A DNA stretch of 64,000 nucleotides from Advenella mimigardefordensis DPN7. GTDB lineage: Bacteria; Pseudomonadota; Gammaproteobacteria; Burkholderiales; Burkholderiaceae_B. The translations under genes were made by a program, and so were the position numbers. Shown in pieces: positions 17,840 to 27,188 of this stretch. The stretch spans positions 372,001 through 436,000 of the forward strand of contig NZ_CP003915.1 in the NCBI RefSeq assembly GCF_000521505.1, read 5' to 3'. Numbering within the stretch: position 1 is the first letter of the stretch; each line of letters opens with the position of its first letter. The notes under the pieces are model-generated. The model had not been told where the DNA came from, made no database searches, and was given only the letters and a program-made list of their open reading frames with translations.

Positions 17840-18544
17840 ATGTCTGTAGAAAAAGTCGCACTGATTACTGCCGGTGGTTCAGGTATGGGCGCTGCCGCAG
17901 CGCGCAAACTGGCTCAGGATGGTTACCACGTTGCTATTTTGTCTTCGTCCGGCAAAGGGGAAGCGCTTGCCCGGGAACTTGGCGGTGTGGGTGTCACCGG
18001 TTCCAACCAGTCCACTGAGGATGTGCAGCGACTGGTTGATTTGGCCATGCAAAAGTGGGGGCGTATCGATGCCCTGGTGAATTCGGCAGGGCATGGTCCG
18101 CGTGCGCCGATTCTTGATATCACGGATGAAGATTGGCACAAGGGCCTGGATGTTTACTTTCTGGGCGCGGTACGGCCTGCCAGATTGGTCGCGCCGATCA
18201 TGGTGGCCCAGGGCGGTGGTGCGATTGTCAATATCTCCACTGCCTGGGCCTTTGAACCTACCGAGGTATTCCCAACGTCCACGGTTTTTCGTGCAGGCCT
18301 GGCGAGCTTTACCAAGATTTTTGCCGATACCTATGCGGCGAAGAATGTTCGTATGAATAACGTGTTGCCAGGATGGATTGACAGTCTGCCGGCGACGGAC
18401 GAAAGGCGCGACAGCGTGCCCATGTCGCGTTATGGCAAGGCCGAGGAAATCGCCGCCACGATTGCCTTCCTGCTGTCGGAAGGAGCGGGCTATATTACCG
18501 GACAGAACATCAAGGTTGATGGTGGTGTCACGCGTGGCGTGTGA
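17840..18544 (+). CDS. SDR-fold oxidoreductase with altered catalytic residues
   Basis: 234-residue Rossmann-fold protein of the short-chain dehydrogenase/reductase superfamily. The cofactor site TAGGSGMGAAAARKLA (residues 10-25) replaces the usual TGxxxGIG, NSAGHGPRAP is the NAG-like motif, and the catalytic Ser is in VNISTAW. Where Y-x-x-x-K should stand the sequence reads STVFRAGLASFTK, so Tyr is replaced by Ser (or Thr) and Lys by Arg. The C-terminal GYITGQNIKVDGG is normal. AGGAGAATGAG precedes the ATG. Either it uses different chemistry or it binds nucleotide without classical dehydrogenase activity. Divergent from the LysR gene. Confidence 0.88.
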   Translation: MSVEKVALITAGGSGMGAAAARKLAQDGYHVAILSSSGKGEALARELGGVGVTGSNQSTEDVQRLVDLAMQKWGRIDALVNSAGHGPRAPILDITDEDWHKGLDVYFLGAVRPARLVAPIMVAQGGGAIVNISTAWAFEPTEVFPTSTVFRAGLASFTKIFADTYAAKNVRMNNVLPGWIDSLPATDERRDSVPMSRYGKAEEIAATIAFLLSEGAGYITGQNIKVDGGVTRGV

Positions 18545-18677
18545 TGTCAGTGAATCGCCGTCAGAACCGGATTTTTGTCGGTGCTGTCGAGAATATTTTA
18601 TCTCGTGTTCAGGTGCCGCATAGGCCGTGTGTCAGAGGTGCTCAGTTGCCAGCGCCGGCTCGCCCATTAATTCTATT

Positions 18678-19136
18678 TCATTCGTCATAAATAAGCAGCA
18701 GCATGGTGGCAACCAGTGCCGGCCGATCCTCTCCTTGTATTTCAAATGTATTGGAAAACGTAAAGAGCGTACCGCCGTTTTTCGGTTGTGCGTCTACCAG
18801 CGTCTGCTGCAGCCGGACCTGCGAGCCTACCGGCACCGGGCTGACAAAGCGCAGGTGATTCAGACCGTAATTGAGCCCCTTGCCGCGTCGGCTGATCTTG
18901 AAAATATCCCGGGCCAGCACCGGAATCAATGAAAGAATAAAAAAGCCGTGTGCAATGGTCTTGCCTTCCGGCATTTCGCGCTGCGCACGCGCGATGTCCA
19001 CATGAACCCAGTGATCATCGCCGGTAAGACTGGCATAGTGGTCGATCTGATCCTGCGTCACGGTAAACCAATCGCTGGTGCCCAGCGATTGGCCACAATA
19101 GCCTGCCAGTTCGGCGGGGGTATCTACTCGCAACAT
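18678..19136 (-). CDS. MaoC-family (R)-specific enoyl-CoA hydratase-like protein
   Basis: 152-residue hot-dog-fold protein with the MaoC hydratase motif: DQIDHYASLTGDDHWVHVD (Asp/His pair, residues about 30-48) and GKTIAHGFFILSLIP. Such enzymes hydrate trans-2-enoyl-CoA. It is convergent with the SDR gene and followed on the same strand, in the upstream direction, by the Bug-protein gene, whose stop lies 73 bp above; the order of transcription is Bug protein then MaoC. It probably belongs to the CoA-thioester pathway encoded around it. Confidence 0.88.
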   Translation of the reverse strand: MLRVDTPAELAGYCGQSLGTSDWFTVTQDQIDHYASLTGDDHWVHVDIARAQREMPEGKTIAHGFFILSLIPVLARDIFKISRRGKGLNYGLNHLRFVSPVPVGSQVRLQQTLVDAQPKNGGTLFTFSNTFEIQGEDRPALVATMLLLIYDE

Positions 19137-19209
19137 GTGTCTTCCTTATATTAGCCATGCCCGCCTTGCGACGGGCGGGCGTCTGTTACTGCTCTTCATT
19201 GTCCTGCTG

Positions 19210-20241
19210 TTATTGTCCAATAGTCACACCGGTGGTCTTGACAATGGTTTCCCATTTCTTGCGGTCGGTCTCAACAAACGCCCGGGCCTGTTCCAGCGAC
19301 ATGGACACCGGCGGCAGATAGCCCTGGGCATTCAGGCGAGCGATCGTGTCCTTTTCTTCCAGTACCTGGTTCATCGTGGTATTCAGGCGTGCCAGTACGG
19401 CCGGGTCGGTTTTGGCAGGGGCAATCAGCAGGTTCCAGATCTCTATGTCCAGGTTGGGGTAGCCGCTTTCGACCAGCGTCGGGACTTTATTCATTTGTGG
19501 ATAGCGCTGCGCACTGGTGACCGCCAGGAACTTGAGCTTGGGATTGCTCAATTGCGCTTTGGCAGCCGGTCCGGTCAGAATGCCGATAGGTACCTGACCA
19601 CCGATCAGGTCGCTGGTCAGCGGCGAATCGCCTTTATACGGGATGTGCACGATGTCGGTATCGGTGATTTTTTTGAAGTATTCGAAGACCAGGTGGCCGG
19701 GTGTGCCCGCGCCGGATGTCCCGTAAGACAGGCTGCCCGGCCTGGATTTGGCCAGCGCGACTAGTTCCTTGATATTGCTGACAGGCAGATCTTTGTTGAC
19801 GGCAACGACCAGCGGCAATGAGCCGATATTGGCAATAGGAACCACATCTTGCGGCTGATAAGGGACTTTCATGCCGATCAGGCGGGCGATGATGGTGCCG
19901 CCTACCGGCCCCACGCCCAGATTATAGCCATCGGGCTGAGCGCGGACGACCGAGGCGATGCCGATGGTGCCGGCGGCACCCGCGCGGTTTTCCACGACCA
20001 TCGTTTGTTTCAACTGTTTGGACATACCATCGGCCAGAATGCGTGCCGCGGTATCGCTGGAGCCGCCCGGTGGGAACGGTACGGTCAGCTTGACCGGTTT
20101 GGAGGGATAAGCGTCATCTGCGGCCAGTGCCGGAGCAGGCGCCAACAGCACGGCGCATAGCGTGAGTGCGGCTGCCAGGGCGCCCTGAATGCGCATGCCG
20201 GTGTCTGGCAGAAAGGACAAAATAGGGGGAGACTGTCTCAT
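19210..20241 (-). CDS. Bug-family (TctC-like) periplasmic solute-binding protein
   Basis: 343-residue tripartite tricarboxylate transporter-type receptor. A signal peptide (hydrophobic MRIQGALAAALTLCAVLLAP... ending PALA-ADDA) is followed by the family hallmark YPSKPVKLTVPFPPGGSSD and later GTSGAGTPGHLVFEYF. I start at MRQSPPILS because GAGGA lies 5 nt upstream; MRIQG 15 codons later is an alternative. No TctA/TctB membrane genes are present, as for most Bug proteins, which are numerous orphans in Alcaligenaceae. It likely captures the carboxylate degraded by the neighbouring CoA-transferase pathway. Confidence 0.92.
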   Translation of the reverse strand: MRQSPPILSFLPDTGMRIQGALAAALTLCAVLLAPAPALAADDAYPSKPVKLTVPFPPGGSSDTAARILADGMSKQLKQTMVVENRAGAAGTIGIASVVRAQPDGYNLGVGPVGGTIIARLIGMKVPYQPQDVVPIANIGSLPLVVAVNKDLPVSNIKELVALAKSRPGSLSYGTSGAGTPGHLVFEYFKKITDTDIVHIPYKGDSPLTSDLIGGQVPIGILTGPAAKAQLSNPKLKFLAVTSAQRYPQMNKVPTLVESGYPNLDIEIWNLLIAPAKTDPAVLARLNTTMNQVLEEKDTIARLNAQGYLPPVSMSLEQARAFVETDRKKWETIVKTTGVTIGQ

Positions 20242-20379
20242 TGCGTTCCTCTTTGATAATGTGTTGGACCCGTTTGTTCTTGATCTAAGGCTGTGGCGGG
20301 TAGCGCAGCACTGGACACCGGACATGCTAGGGTATTCTGTTTCTAATGTCAATAGGTCGTATTATTGAACTATATAGGC

Positions 20380-20385
20380 TATAAT
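20380..20385 (+). promoter_or_regulatory. Possible -10 element of the second CoA-transferase operon
   Basis: TATAAT in an AT-rich patch of the divergent region between the Bug gene and the CoA-transferase gene, within a near-palindromic TATATAGGCTATA. No good -35 is seen at 17 bp, suggesting activator dependence. The GntR regulator downstream or the LysR regulator upstream could act here. Confidence 0.4.
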
Positions 20386-20425
20386 TGTGTCCTAAATGAG
20401 TATGCCAGTTTAAGGAGATGGAAGG

Positions 20426-21655
20426 ATGAGTCAGAAAAGCGGGCCGCTGTCGCATGTGCGAGTGCTGGACCTGAGCCGCATCATGGCGGCGCCATGGGCA
20501 AGCCAGTTGCTGGCAGATATGGGGGCGACGGTCATCAAGGTAGAACGCCCCGGGCAGGGAGATGATACGCGCGCGTGGGGGCCTCCGTTTTTGCAGGACA
20601 GCGAGGGAAATAATACCGCGGAAGCCGGTTATTATCTGTCGGTCAATCGTGGCAAGGAATCGATTACGGTTGCGCTGGATACGCCTGAAGGCCAGCAGAT
20701 TATTCGTGACCTGGCGAGAGATTGCGATATCGTGCTGGAAAATTTCAAGACCGGCGCGCTGGCCAAATATGGACTGGACTACGCCAGCCTGAAGCAGGTA
20801 AATCCGCGTCTGATCTATTGTTCGGTCACCGGTTTCGGTCAGGACGGCCCTCGCAAAAATGAAGCGGCCTACGATTTTCTGATCCAGGCCATGGGTGGCC
20901 TGATGAGTGTAACCGGTGAGCGGGATGACAAGCCGGGTGGCGGGCCACAAAAAGTAGGTATACCCATCGTGGATCTGATGACCGGTATGTATACTGCAGT
21001 GGCCGTGCTGGCGGCCCTTGCCAATCGTGAGCAGACAGGCCAGGGCGACTATATTGATCTGGCCATGCTGGATGTGCAAACGGCCGTGCTGTCCAATCAG
21101 GCCATGAATCATTTGCTGTCCGGCAAGACGCCCAAACGTGGCGGTAATGCGCACCCGAATATTCAGCCACAGGACGTTTATTCCTGCCGGGACGGGGATG
21201 TGATTCTGGCCGTAGGCAATGACAGGCAATTTGTCAAATTGTGTGAGGCACTCCAGCGGCCGGAACTGGCGAGCGATGCGCGTTTCAGCGTCAATGCCCA
21301 GCGTGCCCGCCATGTTGGGGAACTCACCGCGCTGTTGCAGGACGTCTTTGCTGACTGGGCCCGTGCCGATCTGGTCGCTGTGCTCAGTGCGGCGGGCGTG
21401 CCTTGCGGGCCTATCAACAGCATTCCCGAGGTGTTTCAGGAGCCACAGGTTCAGCATCGGCGCTTGCTACGCACCTTGCCGCATCCGGCGGGTGTAGACG
21501 TGCCACAGGTCGTCTGCCCCATCAATTTTACCAACCAGCCACTGCAGTTTGAGTCGCCCCCGCCGCTGTTGGGACAGCATACCGAAAAAATTCTGACCGA
21601 TCTCGGTTACGACGCAGCGCGGGTTCGCCAGTTGCGCGAATCTGGCATTGTTTGA
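20426..21655 (+). CDS. CaiB/BaiF family CoA-transferase (second copy)
   Basis: 409-residue type III CoA-transferase. The N-terminus SHVRVLDLSRIMAAPWASQL and the internal PIVDLMTGMYTAVAVLAAL, presumably with the nucleophilic Asp, align with the copy at 15476, including the GGGPQKVG segment, so these are paralogues with probably different substrates. AAGGAGATGGAAGG precedes the ATG. It is followed directly by the enoyl-CoA hydratase gene and then a GntR regulator. It faces away from the Bug-protein gene. Confidence 0.92.
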   Translation: MSQKSGPLSHVRVLDLSRIMAAPWASQLLADMGATVIKVERPGQGDDTRAWGPPFLQDSEGNNTAEAGYYLSVNRGKESITVALDTPEGQQIIRDLARDCDIVLENFKTGALAKYGLDYASLKQVNPRLIYCSVTGFGQDGPRKNEAAYDFLIQAMGGLMSVTGERDDKPGGGPQKVGIPIVDLMTGMYTAVAVLAALANREQTGQGDYIDLAMLDVQTAVLSNQAMNHLLSGKTPKRGGNAHPNIQPQDVYSCRDGDVILAVGNDRQFVKLCEALQRPELASDARFSVNAQRARHVGELTALLQDVFADWARADLVAVLSAAGVPCGPINSIPEVFQEPQVQHRRLLRTLPHPAGVDVPQVVCPINFTNQPLQFESPPPLLGQHTEKILTDLGYDAARVRQLRESGIV

Positions 21656-21672
21656 AACAAAGGAAAAGCAAT

Positions 21673-22437
21673 ATGAATGAAATCCAATTGGAAAAGCAGG
21701 GAAAAATCGCGATCGTCACACTGGATTCGCCGCCGGTCAACGCCCTGACTCTGGCGCGCTATGAGGCCATTACCCAAACGTTTGAATCGATCAATGCCAT
21801 GGACGATATCAACGTTGTCGTATTCACAGCCAAAGGCACCAAAGCCTTTTGCGCCGGGCTGGAACTTAAGGAGTTCCTGGCCGCGACGCCCGAGGAAGAC
21901 CCGGCAAGGGCAAAGGTAGTACGCGCCACGTTTCGTGCGATCCGCCATTGTGCGGTTCCCGTCATAGCGGCGGTTAACGGCCCGGCGCTGGGCGCAGGTA
22001 GCGTGCTGGCCAGCAGCAGTGATATTCGCATCGCTTCGGAGAAGGCGACCTTTTCCATGCCTGAAATCAATGTTGGTCGTTGTGGGGGCGGTGCGCACAC
22101 TGGTCGCCTGGTGCCACAGGGCAGCCTGCGGTATATGGCGTTTACCGGCGAGCAGATCAGCGCCTGGGAGGCTCATCGCGTGGGATTTGTGGAAAAGGTG
22201 GTGGCCCCGCGTTTGCTGATGCCGACGGCGATGGATATGGCACAGGTCATTGCCTCTAAAAGCCGTATCGGTCTGGTCACCATGAAAGAGGCCCTGAACC
22301 GGATTGAAGCCATGCCGGTAGACGAAGGCTATGAGCTTGAGCAACAGTACAGCACCAGACTGATGAATTCGGAAGATGCACGTGAGGCCGTGCGCGCCGT
22401 GGTTGAAAAGCGGGCACCTGTGTTTAAGGGCCGATAG
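21673..22437 (+). CDS. Enoyl-CoA hydratase/isomerase family protein
   Basis: 254-residue crotonase-fold protein. The oxyanion-hole segments are visible: AFCAGLELKEF (residues about 58-68) and NGPALGAGSVLASSSDIRIAS (about 105-125). The position of the first catalytic Glu reads MPEINVGRCGGG, so the enzyme is a plausible hydratase but with an unusual Gly-rich stretch after it. The start MNEIQLEKQ is preceded by AAGGAAA; a TTG overlapping the transferase stop is less likely. It is cotranscribed with the CoA-transferase and should act on the CoA thioester it makes. Confidence 0.9.
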   Translation: MNEIQLEKQGKIAIVTLDSPPVNALTLARYEAITQTFESINAMDDINVVVFTAKGTKAFCAGLELKEFLAATPEEDPARAKVVRATFRAIRHCAVPVIAAVNGPALGAGSVLASSSDIRIASEKATFSMPEINVGRCGGGAHTGRLVPQGSLRYMAFTGEQISAWEAHRVGFVEKVVAPRLLMPTAMDMAQVIASKSRIGLVTMKEALNRIEAMPVDEGYELEQQYSTRLMNSEDAREAVRAVVEKRAPVFKGR

Positions 22438-22564
22438 TCTGATTGATGTGCCTTTGGTTACACGGCTGGCCGGATGACTCGGTATAATGCACGAGTTAAT
22501 GGCGGTGTTGCAGTCGGAAACGGGCACATATGTTTTCGTTTCCGGCCGGCCAGAGCCAACATAA

Positions 22565-23332
22565 ATGGACAGGAAGATGACGCAAGCGCAGACCAGGAAC
22601 AGCACCGCACCCATTGATTTCAGCCGCAGCGCGGCCGCCCGCTATGTGCAACTGGCCAGCCTGTTTCGGCGGCGGGTCGAATCGGGCCAGTGGCCTGTAG
22701 GCTCGCAGATCCCGACAGTCGATGAACTGGCCGAAGAATGCCAGGTGGCCCGGGCAACGGTGCGGCAGGCCCTGGATTTGCTGCAAGCGGAGCAACTGAT
22801 TGAGCGGTATCGCGCCAAAGGTACCTTTGTTACCGGTAAGCCGCAAGAACAGTTTTGGTGTGAAGTGGCATCCAACTGGGATGGTCAGCTTATCGCACCC
22901 GACGGGGTGAGTATTGAGATTCTGTCCGCCAGGGATCGGCGGATGCCGTCTTCGGCAGACTTGTCGCTGGGCAAGCTGGCGCAAAGTTATCAGTACTGGC
23001 ACCGCCGGCACTGGCGCAACGGACGACCCTACTATCTGGGTGAAGTCTTCATTGATGAAAAAGTGTGTCGGCGCATTCCGGCCAAGGCATTCGAAACCAA
23101 AACATCCATGCGCATTTTGCGTGACTTGCCCGGGTTGGAGATTGTCGAGGCGCATCAGACATTGACACTGGGCTCGGCTGATCCCGAGCTTGCCGACTTG
23201 CTGCAACTGCCGCTGAATGCACCGGTAGCCCACGTGCACCGCAGCGCCGTGGATCGGAACGGCACAATTGTCTTTATCGGCGACGGTATATATCGCGGCG
23301 ACGTGGTCAGGCTGGATATTCGCCTGAAGTAG
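22565..23332 (+). CDS. GntR/HutC-family transcriptional regulator with UTRA domain
   Basis: 255-residue regulator. The winged helix (residues about 25-95) reads YVQLASLFRRRVESGQWPVGSQIPTVDELAEECQVARATVRQAL, then the wing RYRAKGTFVTG. The C-terminal UTRA effector domain (about 110-250) includes RRHWRNGRPYYLGEVFIDE. It lies downstream of the second CoA-transferase/hydratase pair and probably controls it in response to a pathway acid or CoA ester. An ATG four codons inside (MTQAQTRN) is an alternative start. Confidence 0.9.
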   Translation: MDRKMTQAQTRNSTAPIDFSRSAAARYVQLASLFRRRVESGQWPVGSQIPTVDELAEECQVARATVRQALDLLQAEQLIERYRAKGTFVTGKPQEQFWCEVASNWDGQLIAPDGVSIEILSARDRRMPSSADLSLGKLAQSYQYWHRRHWRNGRPYYLGEVFIDEKVCRRIPAKAFETKTSMRILRDLPGLEIVEAHQTLTLGSADPELADLLQLPLNAPVAHVHRSAVDRNGTIVFIGDGIYRGDVVRLDIRLK

Positions 23333-23359
23333 GTATGGGTATCTTCGGCCGCGAGGCCT

Positions 23360-23989
23360 TTATTTGCTGCTGGTAGCCAGCTTGACCGCCAGGCCCACAA
23401 AGACCAGCGCGGCCAGTTTGTTAAGGACCTGCTGGGCCAGAGCCGAGCGCTTCAGATAACGTCCCGCAAAACTGGAAAAGGCAGCCACCAGATTGAAGAG
23501 CAGCAGTGCGCATACGATGAAAATGGCGCTCAGCATCAGCAATTGCAGTGTGACCGAGCCCGCTTCGGGGCGGGCAAATTGCGGCAGAAAGGCCAGAAAG
23601 AAAATACTGAGTTTGGGATTGGTGGCGCTCATCAGAATGCCGCGTCGATAAAACTGCAGGTCACTACGGCGCGAGGGGGCAGTTTCTCCCGAGGCAAACA
23701 CCGGCGGTGCGCGCCATGCCTGCCAGGCCATATAAAGCAGGTAGGCGGCGCCCACCAGCTTGAGTACCAGAAACGCGGTCTGTGACGCAGCGATCAGAGC
23801 AGCGACACCAATGGTCACGATGAAGGTGTGCCAGAGCAGGCCCGTGCACAATCCCAGCGTGATCATGAATCCGGCACGCCAGCCCCAGAGCATGGATTGA
23901 AACAGCACAAACAGATTATCGGGTCCTGGCGTGAGTGCCAGCAGGCAGGCAATACCCGCGAAAACGAATGCGGTGTCGGCACTGATCAT
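23360..23989 (-). CDS. LysE/RhtB-family amino acid exporter
   Basis: 209-residue inner-membrane protein, the family's normal length, with about six hydrophobic segments. The N-terminal signature ACLLALTPGPDNLFVLFQSMLWG is characteristic of RhtB exporters (homoserine, threonine and related amino acids). The ATG of MISADTAFVF is preceded by GGAGA; longer readings upstream overlap the metC promoter. Divergent from metC with 66 bp between starts, so export of a sulfur amino acid or homoserine is a reasonable guess. Confidence 0.9.
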   Translation of the reverse strand: MISADTAFVFAGIACLLALTPGPDNLFVLFQSMLWGWRAGFMITLGLCTGLLWHTFIVTIGVAALIAASQTAFLVLKLVGAAYLLYMAWQAWRAPPVFASGETAPSRRSDLQFYRRGILMSATNPKLSIFFLAFLPQFARPEAGSVTLQLLMLSAIFIVCALLLFNLVAAFSSFAGRYLKRSALAQQVLNKLAALVFVGLAVKLATSSK

Positions 23990-24055
23990 GATGTCTCCGG
24001 ATCGGACGTGGCTATAATGGTTGACTGTTTGAATCATAAACCACAGGGTCGTGTC

Positions 24056-25261
24056 ATGTCTTCTGAATCTTCCATCCATACCCGTTTACAGCATCTGGGC
24101 ACGGCGCCGTGTGATGCGCAGCATCCGGTGGCGCCGGTGGGCTTGCCGTCCATCCGCACCAGTACCGTGAGGTTCAATACGGTTGAAGATCTGGAAAATA
24201 CCTATAAACGCAAAAGCCGGGGCGAACGACTGGTCACTTATGGTCGCATGGGCATGGAAACCCACGCGGCGCTGGAAGATGTCTTCTGCGCACTCGAAGG
24301 CGGGCAACGTGTTTTTCTGGCCTCGTCAGGGCTGGGCGCCATCAGCATGGCATTGCTGTCACTGCTGAGTGCGGGAGAGCATATGCTGGCGGCCGATTGC
24401 GTGTACGGACCGGTTTATCATTTGAATAATACTGTGCTGCAACGTATGGGGATAGAAGCCACCTTTACATCGGCCAGGGACCCGCAGGCGCTGGAGCAGC
24501 ATCTGAAGCCAAACACCAAAATACTGTATGTGGAAGCCCCTGGGTCTTTGCTTATGCAGATGCTGGATATGCCGGCGCTGGCCGAATTTGCCCGTCGTCA
24601 TGAGCTGATCCTGGTGACCGATAACACCTGGGGTTCCGGCTACGCCTATCAGCCGCTGGCCCTGGGCGCAGATGTGAGTATTGTGGCTGGTACCAAATAC
24701 GTCGCCGGGCACTCGGACCTGATGCTGGGCGCTGTGATCGCGAACGACCCAGAGCTGATCAAAACCATCGACACCAATCAGTATGCGATGGGGTTTTCTA
24801 TCAGCGCCGATGACGCCTGGCTGGCTATCCGGGGCGTACGTACTCTGCCGGTGCGCATGGAGCAGCACGCACGCAATGCACTGGCGGTCTGCGAGTGGCT
24901 GGCGCAGCAGTCTGTGGTGCGGCAGATTTTTCATCCGGCCTGGCCGCAGGATGCCGGTCACGCGTTGTGGAAGCGCGATTGCACCGGCTCTAACGGTTTA
25001 ATGTCCGTCGCGCTAACCATGTCTGCCGATCAGGCGCGCACCTTTGTTAATGCGTTGACCTTATTCGGTATTGGCTATTCCTGGGGGGGCTACGAAAGCC
25101 TGGTGCAGTGGGTTGATACCGGTGCATTGCGCAGTCATGCCTACTTTGACGCGCATGCGGGTGACAACGTGCAGGTGGTACGCCTGCACATAGGTCTGGA
25201 GTCTGTTGATGATGTGATTGCCGACCTGCAGCAGGCCATGCAGCAGGCGGGCGTGCTCTGA
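24056..25261 (+). CDS. metC: Cystathionine beta-lyase
   Basis: 401-residue PLP enzyme of the Cys/Met metabolism family, cleaving cystathionine to homocysteine, pyruvate and ammonia. The PLP lysine is in SIVAGTKYVAGHSD (about residue 213); VTDNTWGSGYAYQPLALGADV precedes it and GYSWGGYESLVQW near the C-terminus is typical of the beta-lyase branch. The start MSSESSIHTRLQHLG fits relatives; a longer frame upstream would run into the divergent rhtB-like gene. TATAAT at 24013-24018 is a likely -10. Convergent with pdxY. Confidence 0.92.
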   Translation: MSSESSIHTRLQHLGTAPCDAQHPVAPVGLPSIRTSTVRFNTVEDLENTYKRKSRGERLVTYGRMGMETHAALEDVFCALEGGQRVFLASSGLGAISMALLSLLSAGEHMLAADCVYGPVYHLNNTVLQRMGIEATFTSARDPQALEQHLKPNTKILYVEAPGSLLMQMLDMPALAEFARRHELILVTDNTWGSGYAYQPLALGADVSIVAGTKYVAGHSDLMLGAVIANDPELIKTIDTNQYAMGFSISADDAWLAIRGVRTLPVRMEQHARNALAVCEWLAQQSVVRQIFHPAWPQDAGHALWKRDCTGSNGLMSVALTMSADQARTFVNALTLFGIGYSWGGYESLVQWVDTGALRSHAYFDAHAGDNVQVVRLHIGLESVDDVIADLQQAMQQAGVL

Positions 25262-25312
25262 CGCTTGCGGGGGCTCTTCAGGAGCCTGGTGGTCTATGCG
25301 GCGGGCGGCAAA

Positions 25313-26215
25313 TTATCCGGCCTGCACGCTCATCAAACCGGCGATGGCCGGTAGCAGCAGTTCGGCCGATTGTGCCTGGCGGGTCAGCTTCAGGGCTGCA
25401 ATCAACTGGTCACAGGCATAGCTGGCGGCGTCAACGAGCGACGCACCGCCAAGTAACTGGCCTGTGAGGGTAGCGCTGAACAGATCGCCGGTGCCTTTGG
25501 GCGACGCGTCGATGCGGGCATGACTTAATATTTTGTGTTCGTGGCGCGTGACCACGGCAACCAGCATCTGGTTATCGGGCCAGGCGGCCGGTGCGGCACT
25601 GGTGACCACAATCCATTGCGTGCGGCCGGTCAGCAAACGACGCGCAGCGGCGACCACGCCGTCGATATCCGATGCCGTGCTACCGGTGAGCTGTTGCAGT
25701 TCGAAGCCATTCGGCGTGAGTCCGTCAGCCAGTGGCAACAAATGGCGCGGGTAGGCGTCTGCCATATCCGGGCTGACATATTGGCCGGTGTCGTGGTCGC
25801 CCAGAACGGGATCAATCACGACCTGCAGGGCGGGACGTACTTTGAGAAGACGCTCTATCCATGTCGCTAATAACTGTGCCTGCTGCGGACTGCCCATATA
25901 GCCGGTCAGAACGGCACGTACCTGCGTCAGTGCATGACGGGCGAAAAGGTCGTCCAGATACCCGCCGAACCAGTCCGCAGGGATGGCGCCACCGTGAAAC
26001 GAGGGGTAGTGCGGGGTGTTGCTGAAGACCACGGTCGGAACAGTGGCCACAGTCAGACCCTGGGCCTGGAGTGCAGGTACTGCGACGTTGTTGCCTACCC
26101 GTCCATAGACCACTTGCGACTGGACGGATACCACGTCAATAGCGAGTGGGCGCAGCGCAGACCCCGGATCGGTAGTCGAATGGGTAGTGACGCCGGGTTC
26201 AGCGGGATTGTTCAA
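25313..26215 (-). CDS. pdxY: Pyridoxal kinase
   Basis: 300-residue ribokinase-fold kinase that phosphorylates pyridoxal to [25 protein letters not shown] near the N-terminus and [18 protein letters not shown] near residue 235, which includes the catalytic Asp and anion hole, identify PdxY/PdxK. A 25-residue hydrophilic N-terminal extension precedes the fold. Its start overlaps the stop of yggS by 4 bp, making a PLP-supply and PLP-buffering pair next to the PLP enzyme MetC. Confidence 0.93.
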   Translation of the reverse strand: MNNPAEPGVTTHSTTDPGSALRPLAIDVVSVQSQVVYGRVGNNVAVPALQAQGLTVATVPTVVFSNTPHYPSFHGGAIPADWFGGYLDDLFARHALTQVRAVLTGYMGSPQQAQLLATWIERLLKVRPALQVVIDPVLGDHDTGQYVSPDMADAYPRHLLPLADGLTPNGFELQQLTGSTASDIDGVVAAARRLLTGRTQWIVVTSAAPAAWPDNQMLVAVVTRHEHKILSHARIDASPKGTGDLFSATLTGQLLGGASLVDAASYACDQLIAALKLTRQAQSAELLLPAIAGLMSVQAG

Positions 26216-27051
26216 CGCACTTCTCCTTGTTCTGCAGAGGGCCAGTAATAGGCATCGGGCGTGGCGCGTGCGCCAAAAATAGCCTGGCCAACGCGAACCA
26301 CGGTTGCGCCTTCTTCAATGGCAATTTCGTAGTCGCCCGACATGCCCATGGATAGTTCATCCAGTGCGATGCCTTCGGGGGCGTCCTGACGCAGTCGTTC
26401 ACGCAGTTCACGCAGCAGGGTGAAACAGCTGCGCACGCGTGGGGCTTCGGCCGATAGCACGGCCAGCGTCATCAGGCCGCGTACCCGCAGGGCGGAAAAA
26501 GCGGGTAACTGTTGTAGAAAGGCGGACACTTCTTCCGGCGGCAGGCCATATTTACTGGCTTCTCCTGATGTATTGACCTGTACAAACACATCAAGTCCGC
26601 GGCCCTCGGCCTGCAGACGCCGTTCCAGCGCGTCGGCGACACGCAGGCTGTCCAGTGCCTGAAACTCGCTGGCAAAGCGCGCCACCAGCTTGGCTTTGTT
26701 GGTCTGCAAATGCCCAATGACTGACCAGCGCAGATCAGTCAGATCTGCCATTTCTTCCCACTTGCGGTAGGCTTCCTGGGGTTTGTTTTCACCAAACTGG
26801 CGACAGCCGGCCGCATAGGCCAGACGCAGGTTTGCCTCGGGCTTGGTCTTGCTGACCGGCAGCAGACGTACACTGGCCGGATCGCGTCCGACGCGCTGGC
26901 AGCAGGCCTGGATGCGTGCCTGAACCGCCGCCAGATTATGGCGGAAGTCGTCAACAGATTCGGCTTGCGGCCAGTGGCCGTGCTGATCATGCTGGGTTTG
27001 GGTGTCTAAGGCAGCCGATGTGGGAGCCGATGTGGTGGTAGGTGTGTTCAT
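26212..27051 (-). CDS. yggS: YggS/PROSC-family PLP homeostasis protein
   Basis: PLP-binding protein of the alanine-racemase-like barrel fold that buffers cellular PLP and has no known catalysis. The PLP lysine is in [28 protein letters not shown] follows, and the phosphate-binding C-terminus [28 protein letters not shown] is intact. At 279 residues it carries about 40 extra N-terminal residues rich in Thr, Ala, His and Gln compared with the usual 230; no alternative start sits closer to the domain. It precedes and overlaps pdxY. Confidence 0.93.
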   Translation of the reverse strand: MNTPTTTSAPTSAALDTQTQHDQHGHWPQAESVDDFRHNLAAVQARIQACCQRVGRDPASVRLLPVSKTKPEANLRLAYAAGCRQFGENKPQEAYRKWEEMADLTDLRWSVIGHLQTNKAKLVARFASEFQALDSLRVADALERRLQAEGRGLDVFVQVNTSGEASKYGLPPEEVSAFLQQLPAFSALRVRGLMTLAVLSAEAPRVRSCFTLLRELRERLRQDAPEGIALDELSMGMSGDYEIAIEEGATVVRVGQAIFGARATPDAYYWPSAEQGEVR

Positions 27052-27188
27052 ATGTCATCTCGCTGCTGGCAGGCCGGTTGTATTCCGTGCAGCGCAGGCG
27101 CTGCAACCATCGTGCAAACGAGCCGGCACCATCGGAGCCTGGCGCACCCTGAGAGGCGTGCGCAGCTCGGATGCCCCATTGCTGGTGT

